From NCBI RefSeq assembly GCF_019649055.1, contig NW_026570267.1:558001-622000 (forward strand): a stretch of DNA of 64,000 nt, given 5' to 3'. The translations under genes and the position numbers were made by a program. Within the stretch, counting starts at the first letter, position 1. The number at the start of each line of letters is the position of its first letter. Below the pieces are notes generated by a model, which worked only from the letters and a program-made list of their open reading frames with translations, had not been told where the DNA came from and made no database searches. Source of the stretch: Paramacrobiotus metropolitanus. Lineage: Eukaryota > Tardigrada > Eutardigrada > Parachela > Macrobiotidae. Shown here piece after piece: positions 1 through 10,875 of the stretch.

Positions 1-889
1 TCCTGCAAAGCAAACGATGCTGGAATTCTTTATCGATCCGTGCAATTCTCTCGTTCATACGGCTCAACTGCATTGCTTTCTTAGAAAAGCGAAATATCAG
101 AAATGATGAGCAGTAATACAGAGTAATTAAAAAATCAATAAAAAAAATTTATATTCAATTCGAATATTGTTAGTACATAATATGCATTGACAAATAATTC
201 TGCTATAAATGCGTGTACGAAAAATCGAAACAAACTTAGCTCTTGCGTCATAACACTGCTAACTATGAAAAATATATTCGCACAGACGATACTCTACCTT
301 GGCGTATTTTTGCAGAATTGCGTCAAAATCCTGATTGATATACTTTTGGATGACAACGCGCACGGCATCCAGACTTTTCAGAGCGCTAGGCTGCGAGCCA
401 TGATGCTTCATTCCTCTATACAGCGTGCTGGAGACAGCCGCATGCGAACGGCTTGTGCGTCCGGAAACAGCAGCTGCAATACTGGCGTTCACACTGTTGG
501 AAGTCCTCTCGTTGTAGGGCCAAAACTGCAAAAAAACGGCACCATTCTAAAGCATTTTAGCAAAACATTTATTAAAGATAATCGTAGTAAACCAAATAAG
601 AATTAAGGCCAAATAAGAATTAAGGGTTAGGACAGCTGTTCCAGCAAACAACTCTGCAATGATCACGCTCAAACTGATCAATCACATCCATGATGCAGCA
701 GTTTAAAGAAGGCAGATCACCACGCAAACGCAAAAGACTATGGTTTATCAGAGCATGCAATCCAGTCCAGTTGCTTACCGGACGTTCCAGAAATCCCTGT
801 CTACGTTCAGCAGCTTTTAGGGCATTCGAATTATTGTCCCGTGATCCAGAGGACTTCTCAGCAACCATAGCTGCATTCGCGTGAGTCAT
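1..889 (-). CDS. Unrecognised gene, 5' three exons, runs off the left edge
   Basis: Three phase-compatible exons read leftwards: 889-650, 525-298 and 79 to beyond base 1. The start is ATG at 889. The acceptor of exon 2 (TTTTTTTGCAG) and the donor of exon 2 (GTAGAG) are good; the exon 1 donor (GTTTGC) is weak. The protein opens with a Ser/Ala/Asn-rich stretch, then a helical part (NWTGLHALINHSLLRLRGDL), a basic Ser/Ala-rich linker, and a long charged helix that continues off the window (for example MNERIARIDKEFQ), probably a coiled coil. I do not recognise the family; a subunit of a small helical complex is possible but unproven. It lies head to head with the TraB gene about 700 bp away, so the two may share a promoter region. 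Confidence 0.55.
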
Positions 890-1593
890 TATAGTTATGA
901 TAAATTATAGGAAAATGCATAACAACGACCGAAAACGCTTTGCGTTAAATTGTGCAGTATCTAGCAAAACACAGCAAAAGTTCAGACAATAAACGTCTGA
1001 ATTAAAAACTAAACAGCTTTAAAAGCTAAAACAGTTTCAGACATGCAAAACCAGCTTTGTAAAACTCGAAAACTAATGAACGGTGTATCAAAAGCTTTGA
1101 TTTTCCGATTTGCGGAGCATGGGCCTGGAAATGAATGAAATCATTAGCTTTCTGGATGAATGTAGAATGATTCATCCGATGACATAACAGCTAATCGTTG
1201 CGTACTCGGAGTCGAAGTCGAGTCAGACTTACGTCACTTCCGGTTTCGAAATTTTTGTTACGTAGCAGTTTGCAACTGTTTGTGGAAAACAGCGGAAACG
1301 GGAAATCAGAAAACAACATATTTTTTCGTTTTTCGGTTTTGTAATTACAAAATTCATCAGGTTTTACGTTTTCATATAAAATCAGTACGAATAAACTGCT
1401 AGCTGAAGTGAAGGTTAATGATTTGATATCTTTTTAAGTTTTGCTGGTAGGGCAGGTTGCTTGATAATCTGCCACGGTTAAACTTGATCACATTTTGCTG
1501 CGTGCACAGCTGCAGGGAACCAAAAAGATTGAACAGAGCTGTTGCCATCGTGGGACGGAGATTTCCGATTGCTGACTGGTGTCTGCTAGTACA
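890..1593. other. Intergenic, possible bidirectional promoter
   Basis: Between two divergent genes. No ORF of note and no clear TATA box. The part just before 1594 may be 5' UTR of the TraB gene. Confidence 0.4.
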
Positions 1594-3164
1594 ATGGAAG
1601 AAGGTTCTGGCGATCAGATGTTCGAAGAGGAATACTATGAAAACAGCGATCCGGGATCAGATGGTGACTACGATGCAGAGGGGGATGGCGACGCGGATTT
1701 CAACAGTTTTGAAAATCCACAAGCCAACCCCGAGGGGTTTCCTGTTCTGCGGATTAGCGATCATATGCGACCACCGAAGATCCGTCCCGTAAATCCCGTC
1801 CTGCCAGACACCGTGACAATGCTCGAGCATGCTCCTTCCGGTGGTAGAGTTTATATTGTAAGTACAGCACACGAGTTCGGGCAGCGTTTTTCCAACTTGA
1901 GTTACCGACAAGAACACTGCCCGAATCTGCGAGTCGGTACCTTCATGTTTGCAGCCATTAAAATCTGAATCCTTTTTATAATCCTTTAAATTGCTTGTAG
2001 GTTGCGTCTCATGGGATTTTTTTTTGTTTTCTTCGCTTGCCATAAGAGTGATTGTTATGTCCGTTATTAATCGTTTTTTGGATATTTGTGATCGTTTCAT
2101 CGTTCCAGTTTCGCTGCATTAATTAAGTTGCAATATCGAATTTTGCAGAGCCACGCTACATAGTTTTGGAATAGTGCTAGATTTTCAGATGAAATCGGGC
2201 ATTTCTTATTGCACAAGTTAATTATTGAGATGCTTTATAGGTGGGAACCGCGCATTTCGGAGAAAAAAGTCAGGAAGACGTCGCTCTGACGATTCGGACG
2301 CTCACTCCGGATTTCGTGATTCTGGAACTGTGTCCAGGTAAAATTTTAATTTTACAGTATTTCCTTTCTTTGCATACCAGTGAGACGGAATTATCCTGGA
2401 ATATTTTTGCAGAACGGAAAGCCATTTTAACTGTAGATGAAGATGCAGCCCGAAGTGAACCGACCATGGAAGACTTGAATTTAATGGCCAAACAGATCGG
2501 CTTTTCACAAGCTGTTATGCAATTTTTCTTGCTAAAATTATCAGCGCATTGCACAAAGAAATTAGGGATGATTCCGGGTGGTGAAATGCGCTCTGCATAT
2601 CGGGAAGCTGTGAAAAACCCCGACTGCATGGTATTGCTCGGTGATCGACCAATCAGCATTACGCTGAAACGTGCCTTTGGTGCCTTATCATTATGGCAAA
2701 AAATCCAGTTTCTCTGGGTAATTATGAGGGAAATGCGAACGGATATCAGCCAGGAAGATGTGGAAAAATGCAAAAGCAGCGATGTTTTGGAGGAGTTGAT
2801 TGATAAATTATCCGCGGAGTTTCCCACGTTGCATCGCGTGCTGGTACACGAGCGGGATTTATTTTTGGCGCAGGTGTTGAAGAATTCCGTGTCGAAGATG
2901 GTCATGACCACGGAAGGTCCACAGGGCAGTGTGACGGTGGGCGTCGTGGGAATAGGCCATGTCCCGGGAATTAAAAGAGCGTGGAGCAACGAACTGCTTT
3001 CGCACGACGAACTGAGAAATCTTTTGGCCATCCCGCAGCCGTCCCGATTGCAAGTTTATACTTCCAGGATAGTTATGGTGTCGTCGCTGTTGTTATGTGG
3101 ATATGGGGCGTATCGTGGTGGGAGATTTCTGTTTAGTCGACTTCGTCCATTGAAATTTTTTTGA
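1594..3164 (+). CDS. TRABD: TraB domain-containing protein (TRABD type)
   Basis: Three exons: 1594-1857, 2241-2337 and 2413-3164, giving 370 aa. The start is ATG at 1594, opening an acidic N-terminus (MEEGSGDQMFEEEYYE). The TraB fold begins at the exon 1/2 junction with VYI-VGTAHFG and continues with DFVILELCP. Later come GMIPGGEMRSAYREA, LGDRPISITLKRA, HERDLFLAQVL and VGVVGIGHVPGIK, all hallmarks of animal TRABD. The GTAH histidine and the GxGHxxGI motif are the presumed active-site parts of this Tiki/TraB superfamily. A hydrophobic segment near the C-terminus (VMVSSLLLCGYGAYRGG) suggests a tail anchor, as in relatives reported at mitochondria. Intron 2 is 75 bp, a multiple of three, and has no in-frame stop, so retention would insert 25 residues. 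AATAAA lies at 3306. Confidence 0.93.
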
Positions 3165-3716
3165 AGTTTAAACATCTTACTTTTCGTAATTCTACCTGGC
3201 TGCCTTTTCTTGTATTCATGATATATTTTCGATGCAGTTTTACAGCATTCCGTGATATAGTCACAAGTCTAACTTTTCATGATTGCAGAAATACTAATAT
3301 TCATGAATAAAAATTGAAACAGATCTTGACTACGTTTTGTTCATGAAAACTTTATACTTTCGGGATGTTCTTTTGCACAGTTTGTTACTGCTTGAAACCG
3401 TGAAAGTGACCTTGGGTGTCTACACTCGAAAATACTCTGATAGCCCACTATCGGCACCATTTTGTTTACTTTTTAGTAAGAAAAGAGCACAGATATGGCG
3501 GTGCGATGGTGTGGCGAAAGTAGATTACAATGGGGCAAAGGGCGACGTTTTGTTGTCATCTTGCGAAAAGGCACGTGCGACAGCGTTGGCGATATAATTA
3601 TCTTGCTGTTCACTTCTGTCAGTCCAAATTATTGCCGAAAATCTCCGGAAATTTTATAGCGTTGCGGTGACTTATTTCACAGCTGTAGTGCTCAAATGCT
3701 GCTATCCTGAACAAAA
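3165..3716. other. Intergenic between TraB gene and phosphatase
   Basis: Contains the TraB 3' UTR and its AATAAA at 3306-3311. An 86-codon open frame at 3337-3597 has no similarity I can recognise and is probably chance. Confidence 0.5.
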
Positions 3717-6700
3717 ATGATTATCTTGCCGGTATTAATTCTTGTGATTTCTGCGGTACATTCCGCCGTTGTTCCAAATCATGTTCACAACAAAAATATA
3801 AAGCATCATAATTTACATTCGGACAACGGAACTATTCCCACCCAGGTTCATCTTTCTTGGGACGGTATGGAAAATGTTGTCGATTTTCGGTCTAGGCTGA
3901 TTTGCGTGTACATAATTGTGTCTTGTGACAAGACATACGTAACTGTGTTTAACAGGCGATGCAACGCATATGGTAGCAACATGGAGTACACCGGAAAATT
4001 GCGCAACCATCGTTCAGTATGGACAGGACAAATCCAGTCTGAATCTGCAGGTTCATGGTCACGAAACCAGTTTCCGCACCGGCGATTATTATCAATGCGA
4101 ACAATTTATTCACCGAGCAATCCTGGTTGACATGATCCCTGGAACGGTGTACTGTAAGGCGGTTATTATCATAATTTCTTATTAATTGTGCGATTTGCTC
4201 TTGTAAATTATTGGTAAATTAAATCGATATCTGCAACTCACTGCCGTGATGAACTGTCAGGACATTGGAATATGGGTTGCTTTGATAGATTATCGAGTGG
4301 GTGATGGAAAACAGTGGAGTAAGATTTTTAATTTCCGTGCCTTGCAATCTGGAGAAAACTGGAGTCCTCGTTTTGCTATATATGGCGATTTCGGCTATGA
4401 TAACGCTCAGTCACTGGACCGATTGACGAAAATTGTCAACAACGGCGAGATTGACATGATTATCCATGTTGGTGATTTTGCTTACGATATGCAGAATGAC
4501 GATGGTAAATACGAGTACTCCTACTATAAATTCAAAAGAATTAATGGTTATAACGTGCCGGTATTGCCGCAAAATTATTGCGGTTATCGTACATCGTACT
4601 TCACGAGAAGCTTATGGAAATTAGCATTACTCACTTAATCCGTTGGCTGCAGTTATTAGGATATTAGGTATAGAACTATACATGATTATTGTTGTTTTAT
4701 TTGATGTAGGTCGTGTTGGAGACGCCTTTTTACAGTTAATTGAACCGGTAGCAGCGTATGTTCCATATATGACAGTTGTCGGTAACCATGAGGAATACCG
4801 CAACTTCACGAATTATAAAAATCGGTTTACTATGCCGGGAAGTGAAAACGGATTTTATTACCGGATCACCGTTGGTCCGGCCAATTTCGTTGTCTTCTCC
4901 ACGGAATTCTACTTCTACGTGTACTACGGGATGTGGCAAATCGAGAAACAATACAGCTGGTAAAGGCCTTTAAAGGAACATTAACGCTTGTCGAGCTCGC
5001 TCGCGATCATTTGTTGCCGCTTGTGGATGCCGGGGCAAGTGATCATGGTCAGCCTGGGTGATGTCCAGACGACGCACTGAAGGGCGGTCGCCGGTCACCA
5101 GGTGTATGATACGAGCCGCGCCGGACACCCCTTTAATCACCATAAATGAACAAATTCACAGAATCAATGGCAAATGAACACAGAATCAAGGAAGAATAAC
5201 GAAAAAACAAGCATCCGCTATGCGGGTATACGGTAAGACGCATCTGCTGTGCGTATGAACATGAGAAGTTTGAGGACGCATCTGCTGTGCGTATGTCGTA
5301 TAAATATGAGGACGCATCTGCTGTACGTATGAACATGATGATAACGCATCTGCTGTGCGTGAAAAAGCGGCGGGAGGGAGGGCTGCATTTTTTTCTGGTC
5401 GCGAAATAATGAGTTTGTGAATGACAACATGTCCGTGGAGCACGCTGAAGGGAGCTTCCGGTGTTGCCTAGACACACTCGCTCGCTCTGCGTTAATCTCA
5501 TTTAACGCTTGGGCGTTAAATGCTATTAACGCTTGTCGAGCTCGCTCGCGATCATTTGTTGCCGCTTGTGGATGCCGGGGCAAGTGATCATGGTCAGCCT
5601 GGGTGATGTCCAGACGACGCACTGAAGGGCGGTCGCCGGTCACCAGGTGTATGATACGAGCCGCGCCGGACACCCCCAAACCGACAGGCAGCCCCCAACC
5701 GCGCGCGGAAGACAGAGAGAACAGGGAAAGAAAAGCGAAACAGATCTGCAATACGGCATACAGGAATGTAGTCGAAAAGTTACAGGAAATTGCGAAATTA
5801 AACAGATGAAGAGACTAAAACTCAGTGGAAAGGAATGGAAAGAGGTTGGGCACAAACAGTGTGCAGAAAAATTTCAGCTGATGTGGGGCAGTGAGGAATG
5901 GGCGACAGGAAATGGTTTTCGCATTGCGGAGGGTTGCACGGAATGGTAGGAACCGCAATATACAGCAGTAGAATGGCCAAAGGCTACGGGACATGGCGTG
6001 GCAGCGCGTTGGTTTTTGAAATCCCAGGTGGTGTAATGTGATCCCAGGAAATCGCATGTAAAAACATGCAAAACAAATGCGAATGATCTGCCTGCACTGG
6101 CTACATATTATTGCAGTACGAATAATGATCATGAGAGATCACGTACAACTTACAAGTACTAATTGCATTATAATATTGTTACAAATTAGCGTTATGCAAG
6201 CAAACAAACATTAATTATTATTATGATAAGAACTGAGTACGTATGCAAAGTTGAAAACCTTATGTATATATAATTTAATAATTATACTTAATGTTCAGAA
6301 ATATTCGGTTAATTAGACAATCTTAAACCTCATGGTATCGAACTTTGATAATATTCTGGTCGCGAAATCGCATTTTTTTCTGGTCGCGAAATAATGAGTT
6401 TGTGAATGACAACATGTCCGTGGAGCACGCTGAAGGGAGCTTCCGGTGTTGCCTAGACACACTCGCTCGCTCTGCGTTAATCTCATTTAACGCTTGGGCG
6501 TTAAATGCTATTAATTTAGTTATATAAAAATATTAACCTGGTTATGGTACTTATTGAAGCCTGTTAATAAAATAAATTCTCATAGGCTGGAACATGAACT
6601 TCGGTGGCTAAATGATCCGGAAGTACGGGAAAGTGCTCCGTGGATTATCACTCTTGGACACCGGCCAATGTATTGCAGGTATGTACGATAGAACCGTACA

Positions 6701-7631
6701 AGTACATAATTATAGAATATTTCGGTACAGAGAAGTGTGTTTGAGTTTGAGGAAGTTTAGAAATATTCATCCAATAAATTGTTTTTACCGCAATTTCCAG
6801 TAACGACGACAAGGATGACTGCACAATGCACGAGAGCATAATTCGCACGGGCATGCCGATACTGCACACGTGGCCATTAGAGAAACTGTTTTATCGATAC
6901 GGAGTGGACATGTGTATTTGGGCGCATGAGCATAGCTACGAGCGGTTGTGGCCGGTTTATGATCGAAAAGTTTACAATGGTTCAAGTAATCCCGATAATG
7001 CTTACGAAAATCCGAACGCTCCCGTGCACCTTACTAGCGGTTCGGCGGTACGTAACGATATTACATAGAATGGTTATTACATACTACTACAGTACAACAA
7101 AATAGTCTCAGACTTCGACTCTTACGAGTATAATAACTACTTACGCGCGATTGTCGTAAGCAATCACGATGCCTTAATTATACTGTAGTCCACCTCCTCC
7201 ACATATATTGCGAGCAGGCTTTTTCAATTGTTTTAGTATCCCGGTGCTTATGGTTAAGTTTGCACTGCCTTAATTTACGTTTACATTGTCTGCACTGCCT
7301 TATTGCTCATTAGTCATTATCTATCTAACCATTTATGTTCTCCAGGGTTGTAAGGAAAAGCACGATAATTTTATAAATCCGGAAGCATGGAGTGCATTCC
7401 GAAATAACGACTACGGTTTCATGGTGATGCAAGTTATTAATAAAACGCACATCGTTACAGAACAAGTATCGGATGATCAGGTAAAATAATACTATTAATT
7501 AAATATCATTTAAAAAACTGAACAATCATCAATTGTATAATATACGTTTTATTTTGCAGAGCGGGACCATCATTGACAAGATTACAATTGTGAAAAATAC
7601 TCACGGACCATACACACAAAATAAGCCTTAG
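3717..7631 (+). CDS. ACP7: Purple acid phosphatase (ACP7 type), secreted
   Basis: Eight exons: 3717-3864, 3956-4153, 4289-4504, 4710-4959, 6586-6678, 6801-7047, 7346-7480 and 7560-7631. All phases close, giving 452 aa, close to animal ACP7. A signal peptide (MIILPVLILVISAVHS) is followed by the fibronectin-like N-terminal domain (TQVHLSWDG, HMVATWSTPENC). All five metallophosphatase blocks of the Fe-metal centre are present: YGDFG, HVGDFAY, VGNHEEYRNF, TLGHRPMYCS and WAHEHSYER. It should hydrolyse phosphate monoesters in the secretory pathway, lysosome or outside the cell. Intron 4 is 1.6 kb against 80-300 bp for the others because it is full of duplicated repeat modules. The ORF is intact, so the gene is probably active. 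Confidence 0.95.
4980..6514. repeat. Duplicated modules A and B inside ACP7 intron 4
   Basis: Module A (about 150 bp, begins ATTAACGCTTGTCGAG, ends GCGCCGGACACCC) occurs at about 4979-5131 and 5524-5674. Module B (about 145 bp, contains TTTCTGGTCGCGAAATAATG, ends GCGTTAAATGCTATTAA) occurs at about 5385-5527 and 6368-6514. The order is A, spacer, B, A, spacer, B, with B and A directly abutting at 5527. The two spacers differ in sequence. The outer ends carry short related inverted motifs (ATTAACGC followed by GAGC/CGAG-rich sequence). It looks like a non-autonomous mobile element pair; no transposase is seen. Confidence 0.7.
5220..5362. repeat. Short tandem repeat, unit around GACGCATCTGCTGTGCGTAT
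   Basis: Four imperfect copies of a 28-38 bp unit whose core ACGCATCTGCTGTGCGT is itself partly palindromic. It sits between modules A and B in ACP7 intron 4. Confidence 0.75.
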
Positions 7632-7829
7632 ACGAAACTGCAAATGCACTTTTTTATGCGAGTTGTTACTTTGTCCTACGTTTTACAAAGCATGACAGTA
7701 TTCTTTTTTAGCCTGAAATTATCATTCTGACTGTGATTAAACATTTTCGATTAATATCAATTATCAAATACCCCTGAACGAGTTATATCAGATTCGCTGT
7801 CGTAAGGTTCAAACGATCGTATGCTGTAA

Positions 7830-8853
7830 TTAGCCAGTATTTTGACTGGCGAGTTTTCCTTCCTTCCGCATTTTCTGCGCCAGTTCGTACGGTGGGTGAA
7901 TCGGCGGTTGGACCGGCGCATGGTGTTGGTATTCTTCCCCTTCCTTCAGAGTCAACGGATACGTGCGATCAGCATCATACGCTTCTTCTCCTCCACAAGC
8001 AACAAATGGCACTGGTTTAAGAGATGCCAGTTTACTCAACAAATCAGGTATCATCGGTGCTAGGAAATCTTGAACACGTCCGGTAAAGTCGATCGGCGGT
8101 GTGTATTGCTCGCACACAGCAAAAGCTTCCAGGCTTGAATCACGGCTGCACTTCGGCCTGCAATTAATACGCCAAAAAATACGAGTACTGCTAAAAAATT
8201 ATGTATACTAAATTTTTCAATTTGCTGCCATAAATTTAATAAAAAATTCTGGGGAGGGTTACGGCTTCACGGTACAGAAAAAATATTGCCTACTTGGCTA
8301 TTGTCACTTTGCCAAAAAACTGCGAAAGTAGTGTAGTCAACATGGCAATCTTCGGTCCACGGAAGACTTTAGCCACCATTGTCCCACCGGTTTTTAGAAT
8401 GCGCGTACTGATATCCAGTGAAGCCATGACCAACTGATGCTGAATGTACTCATCAATATCAACCAAACCAATAACATCCGGAGCTCCGTCGCACACCACC
8501 AGGTCAGCGCGTTGTCCATCGAAATACCCGATGACCTGCTCGGCCGTTCTCGGATCGGTAATGTCGCCTTGCAGCTGGATAACGCCTTCAATAGGTGTCA
8601 TCAATTGCAGATCCACAGCAACTATTTTGGCTGTGCTGGCACATTCCCTATCCGCTTCGGAATATAGTTGCCGGGATAAAACCTGGCTCCAACTGCCGGG
8701 TGCTGCGCAAAGGTCAACAACCATTTTCACATCCCGAAATATATTGAATGTTTCTTGGATTTGCAGAAGTTTAAAGGCACTTCGCGCCCGCCATCCTTGC
8801 TCTTTGGCAAGCCGGTAATAAATGTCTCGTTTATCCTTCGATGATTTACCCAT
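7830..8853 (-). CDS. FTSJ1: tRNA 2'-O-ribose methyltransferase, FTSJ1/Trm7 family, copy A
   Basis: Two exons read leftwards, 8853-8294 and 8157-7830, giving 295 aa. The N-terminus is [20 protein letters not shown], as in eukaryotic FTSJ1. The SAM site reads [13 protein letters not shown]. The K-D-K-E catalytic tetrad is present: K28 in RARSAFKL, the Asp of VVCDGAPD, the Lys of MVAKVF, and the Glu of RDSSLEAF in exon 2. The family methylates the ribose of positions 32 and 34 in the tRNA anticodon loop, together with THADA-like (32) or WDR6-like (34) partners. The intron falls inside the KP-SR motif, exactly where it falls in the neighbouring copy B. Which position this copy modifies cannot be told from sequence. 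Confidence 0.94.
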
Positions 8854-9414
8854 ACCGAAATTGATTCAGGCGACAGAGAAAAAAGGCAGTCCTGTAGAAA
8901 TCTGAATAAACATTCAAAAAGGTAAGGAATCCAAGGGCATAAGCACCACTAGCAAAGCAAAGCTGACGGCAGTGTAAGCAAACCGAGAATTACTATTTTA
9001 CTGCTGAATCGATAGTTTACCAATTTTGTAAACGAATTGCGTTGATTACTTAAACAACAATCTTTTGAAGGGAACTATTGCACCACTGCCGAAAACTAGC
9101 GCCGGAACGGAAAAACGCACACATTTTGCTTGAAATTTATTTATTACTACGCATAAAAATTCCACGAGTCTACGTACTTCAACAGTTTGTGCTTTGTGGA
9201 TAACAAACTGTTCAACCAAATTTCACCAATCTCGGTTTGTAATTACAAAAATACATTCTGGCAAACTAAAAAAATAACAACGATGGTGCTTTCCATAGAC
9301 CTTCTAGTCAGCTACCGGGCCAAAATTGGCCTGGACGGGACAAAATTGGCAGTCACTAATGCCGGCCAAACACATACCTATTAACAATCATAAAATAACA
9401 TAACAAATCTAATA

Positions 9415-10875
9415 TCATGCGTGATCCAAAGACTTCAACAAATCCGTTAACGGTGGAATGCGGCTTTCCCATACAGCGCGTTCTGAAACTGCATCTGCAG
9501 GTAAATCCCGTTCTTGAGCAGCATTCTCAGTGCTCTTCTTGTCTCTTATTGTCTCCGGCCTGTCCAACGCGTTCTGATGCTCTTCTCTCGAAGCAACAGG
9601 TGGACACTTTCGTTGCTTTGAAGGTGAATTTGGTTGTATTCGCAGAATACTTGTCAAATCTCCATAAACAATAAACGGCACAATAGTATTCAAATAAGGA
9701 CTCATGTCACCGTTTGAGAGATAGTCCAACAACATTCTTGGCTGATATCCATCCGGACAAAAATGATCTGTACAGAGGGCAAAATGCTCCAGACTGGAAT
9801 CACGACTTCCTTCAGGTCTACAATGTCAAAATTAGCATGGTAATGCTAATAATAATTATGTAACTTAACCATCAAATTCCTAATTCTTGCTCAGTCTTCG
9901 TTTGCAAGGGTATTAGAGAACCAGAAATTCCGTATGCGACATATGATCACCATGAATGTTACGTTCAGAAAAAAAAATTAGTAAAAGTACTTAAGTTAGT
10001 TAAGTACATATTAAATCATTTCTTTTTTCGAAATTTACGTTCGATAATTTATAATTTGGACCACGTTTGTTTGTTACACACCGTAACTTTTTGCTTTTAG
10101 CGTTTTTAGGGGATTTGCACATATATTTACTAACATTACATATATACTACAAATTTTTAAAACGGCAACAGTTGAGAAGGAAGAGTAATAAATACCCTGA
10201 TAAACTTGTTCAAACAGTATAAAAACTTCAAATCTAAAATACTGACGACAAAAACACTTTGGCATTGGCGATAACATCAACATAGACTGCTCTTCAATTT
10301 CAGTATTTCGCTTACTTTTCGAACGTGACGGTACGGAAAAACGCAGCTATCTGCTGGCGAAGCAGATCATCATTTTTCCGCTTGAACACTTTCATAACCA
10401 GCGTCCCTCCGTACTTGAGAACGGCTGTCGTCAAAGCCAATGTCGCCAGCACAATATCATGGTGTCGATAAACATCCAGTTCATGCAGACCCGTCACATC
10501 GGGCGCACCATCACACACAATCAAATCCGCCTGCTCACCGCCGAACTCCGCCAGGATCTTCTCCACAGTGGACATTTTGGTGATGTCGCCCTGCAGCTGC
10601 ACTACACCAGGAATGGGCACCATAAACTGAAAGTCCACAGCGACGATCTTCACGGAGGGATCGCTCTGCTGCGGAGTGAAGATCTCTTGCGATAGAACCT
10701 GACTCCAGCTCCCCGGAGCAGCGCACAGATCCACGGCTCGTTTGACGTTTTTGAACAGTGTGCCACCGGTGGATTTATTCAGGTTCAGCAGTTTGAAGGC
10801 GCTTCGTGCGCGATAGCCTTCCTGCTTGGCATTCCGATAATACACATCTCGGTTGTCTTTCGTGCATTTTCCCAT
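9415..10875 (-). CDS. FTSJ1: tRNA 2'-O-ribose methyltransferase, FTSJ1/Trm7 family, copy B
   Basis: Two exons read leftwards, 10875-10316 and 9817-9415, giving 320 aa. Exon 1 is 560 nt, the same length as in copy A, and the intron splits the same Lys codon (AA|A-CCT, KPEGSRDSS). The SAM motif [13 protein letters not shown] and the K-D-K-E tetrad are intact ([32 protein letters not shown]). It diverges from copy A mainly in the C-terminal third, which here is longer, polar and rich in Glu, Arg and Asp. Tandem duplication followed by divergence is likely. Drosophila also has two Trm7 paralogues split between positions 32 and 34, so subfunctionalisation is a reasonable guess. Confidence 0.94.

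Noticed and set aside
2270-3031. 253-codon minus-strand ORF over the TraB gene
   Set aside because: Antisense of a conserved exon; no motif or splice logic of its own.
5218-5751. 177-codon minus-strand ORF in the ACP7 intron
   Set aside because: It runs through modules A, B and the short tandem repeat, and is explained by the repeats. It could be a relic of element coding but no motif supports that.
8394-8818. Plus-strand ORFs over the first FTSJ1 gene
   Set aside because: Shadow frames of a conserved coding exon on the other strand.
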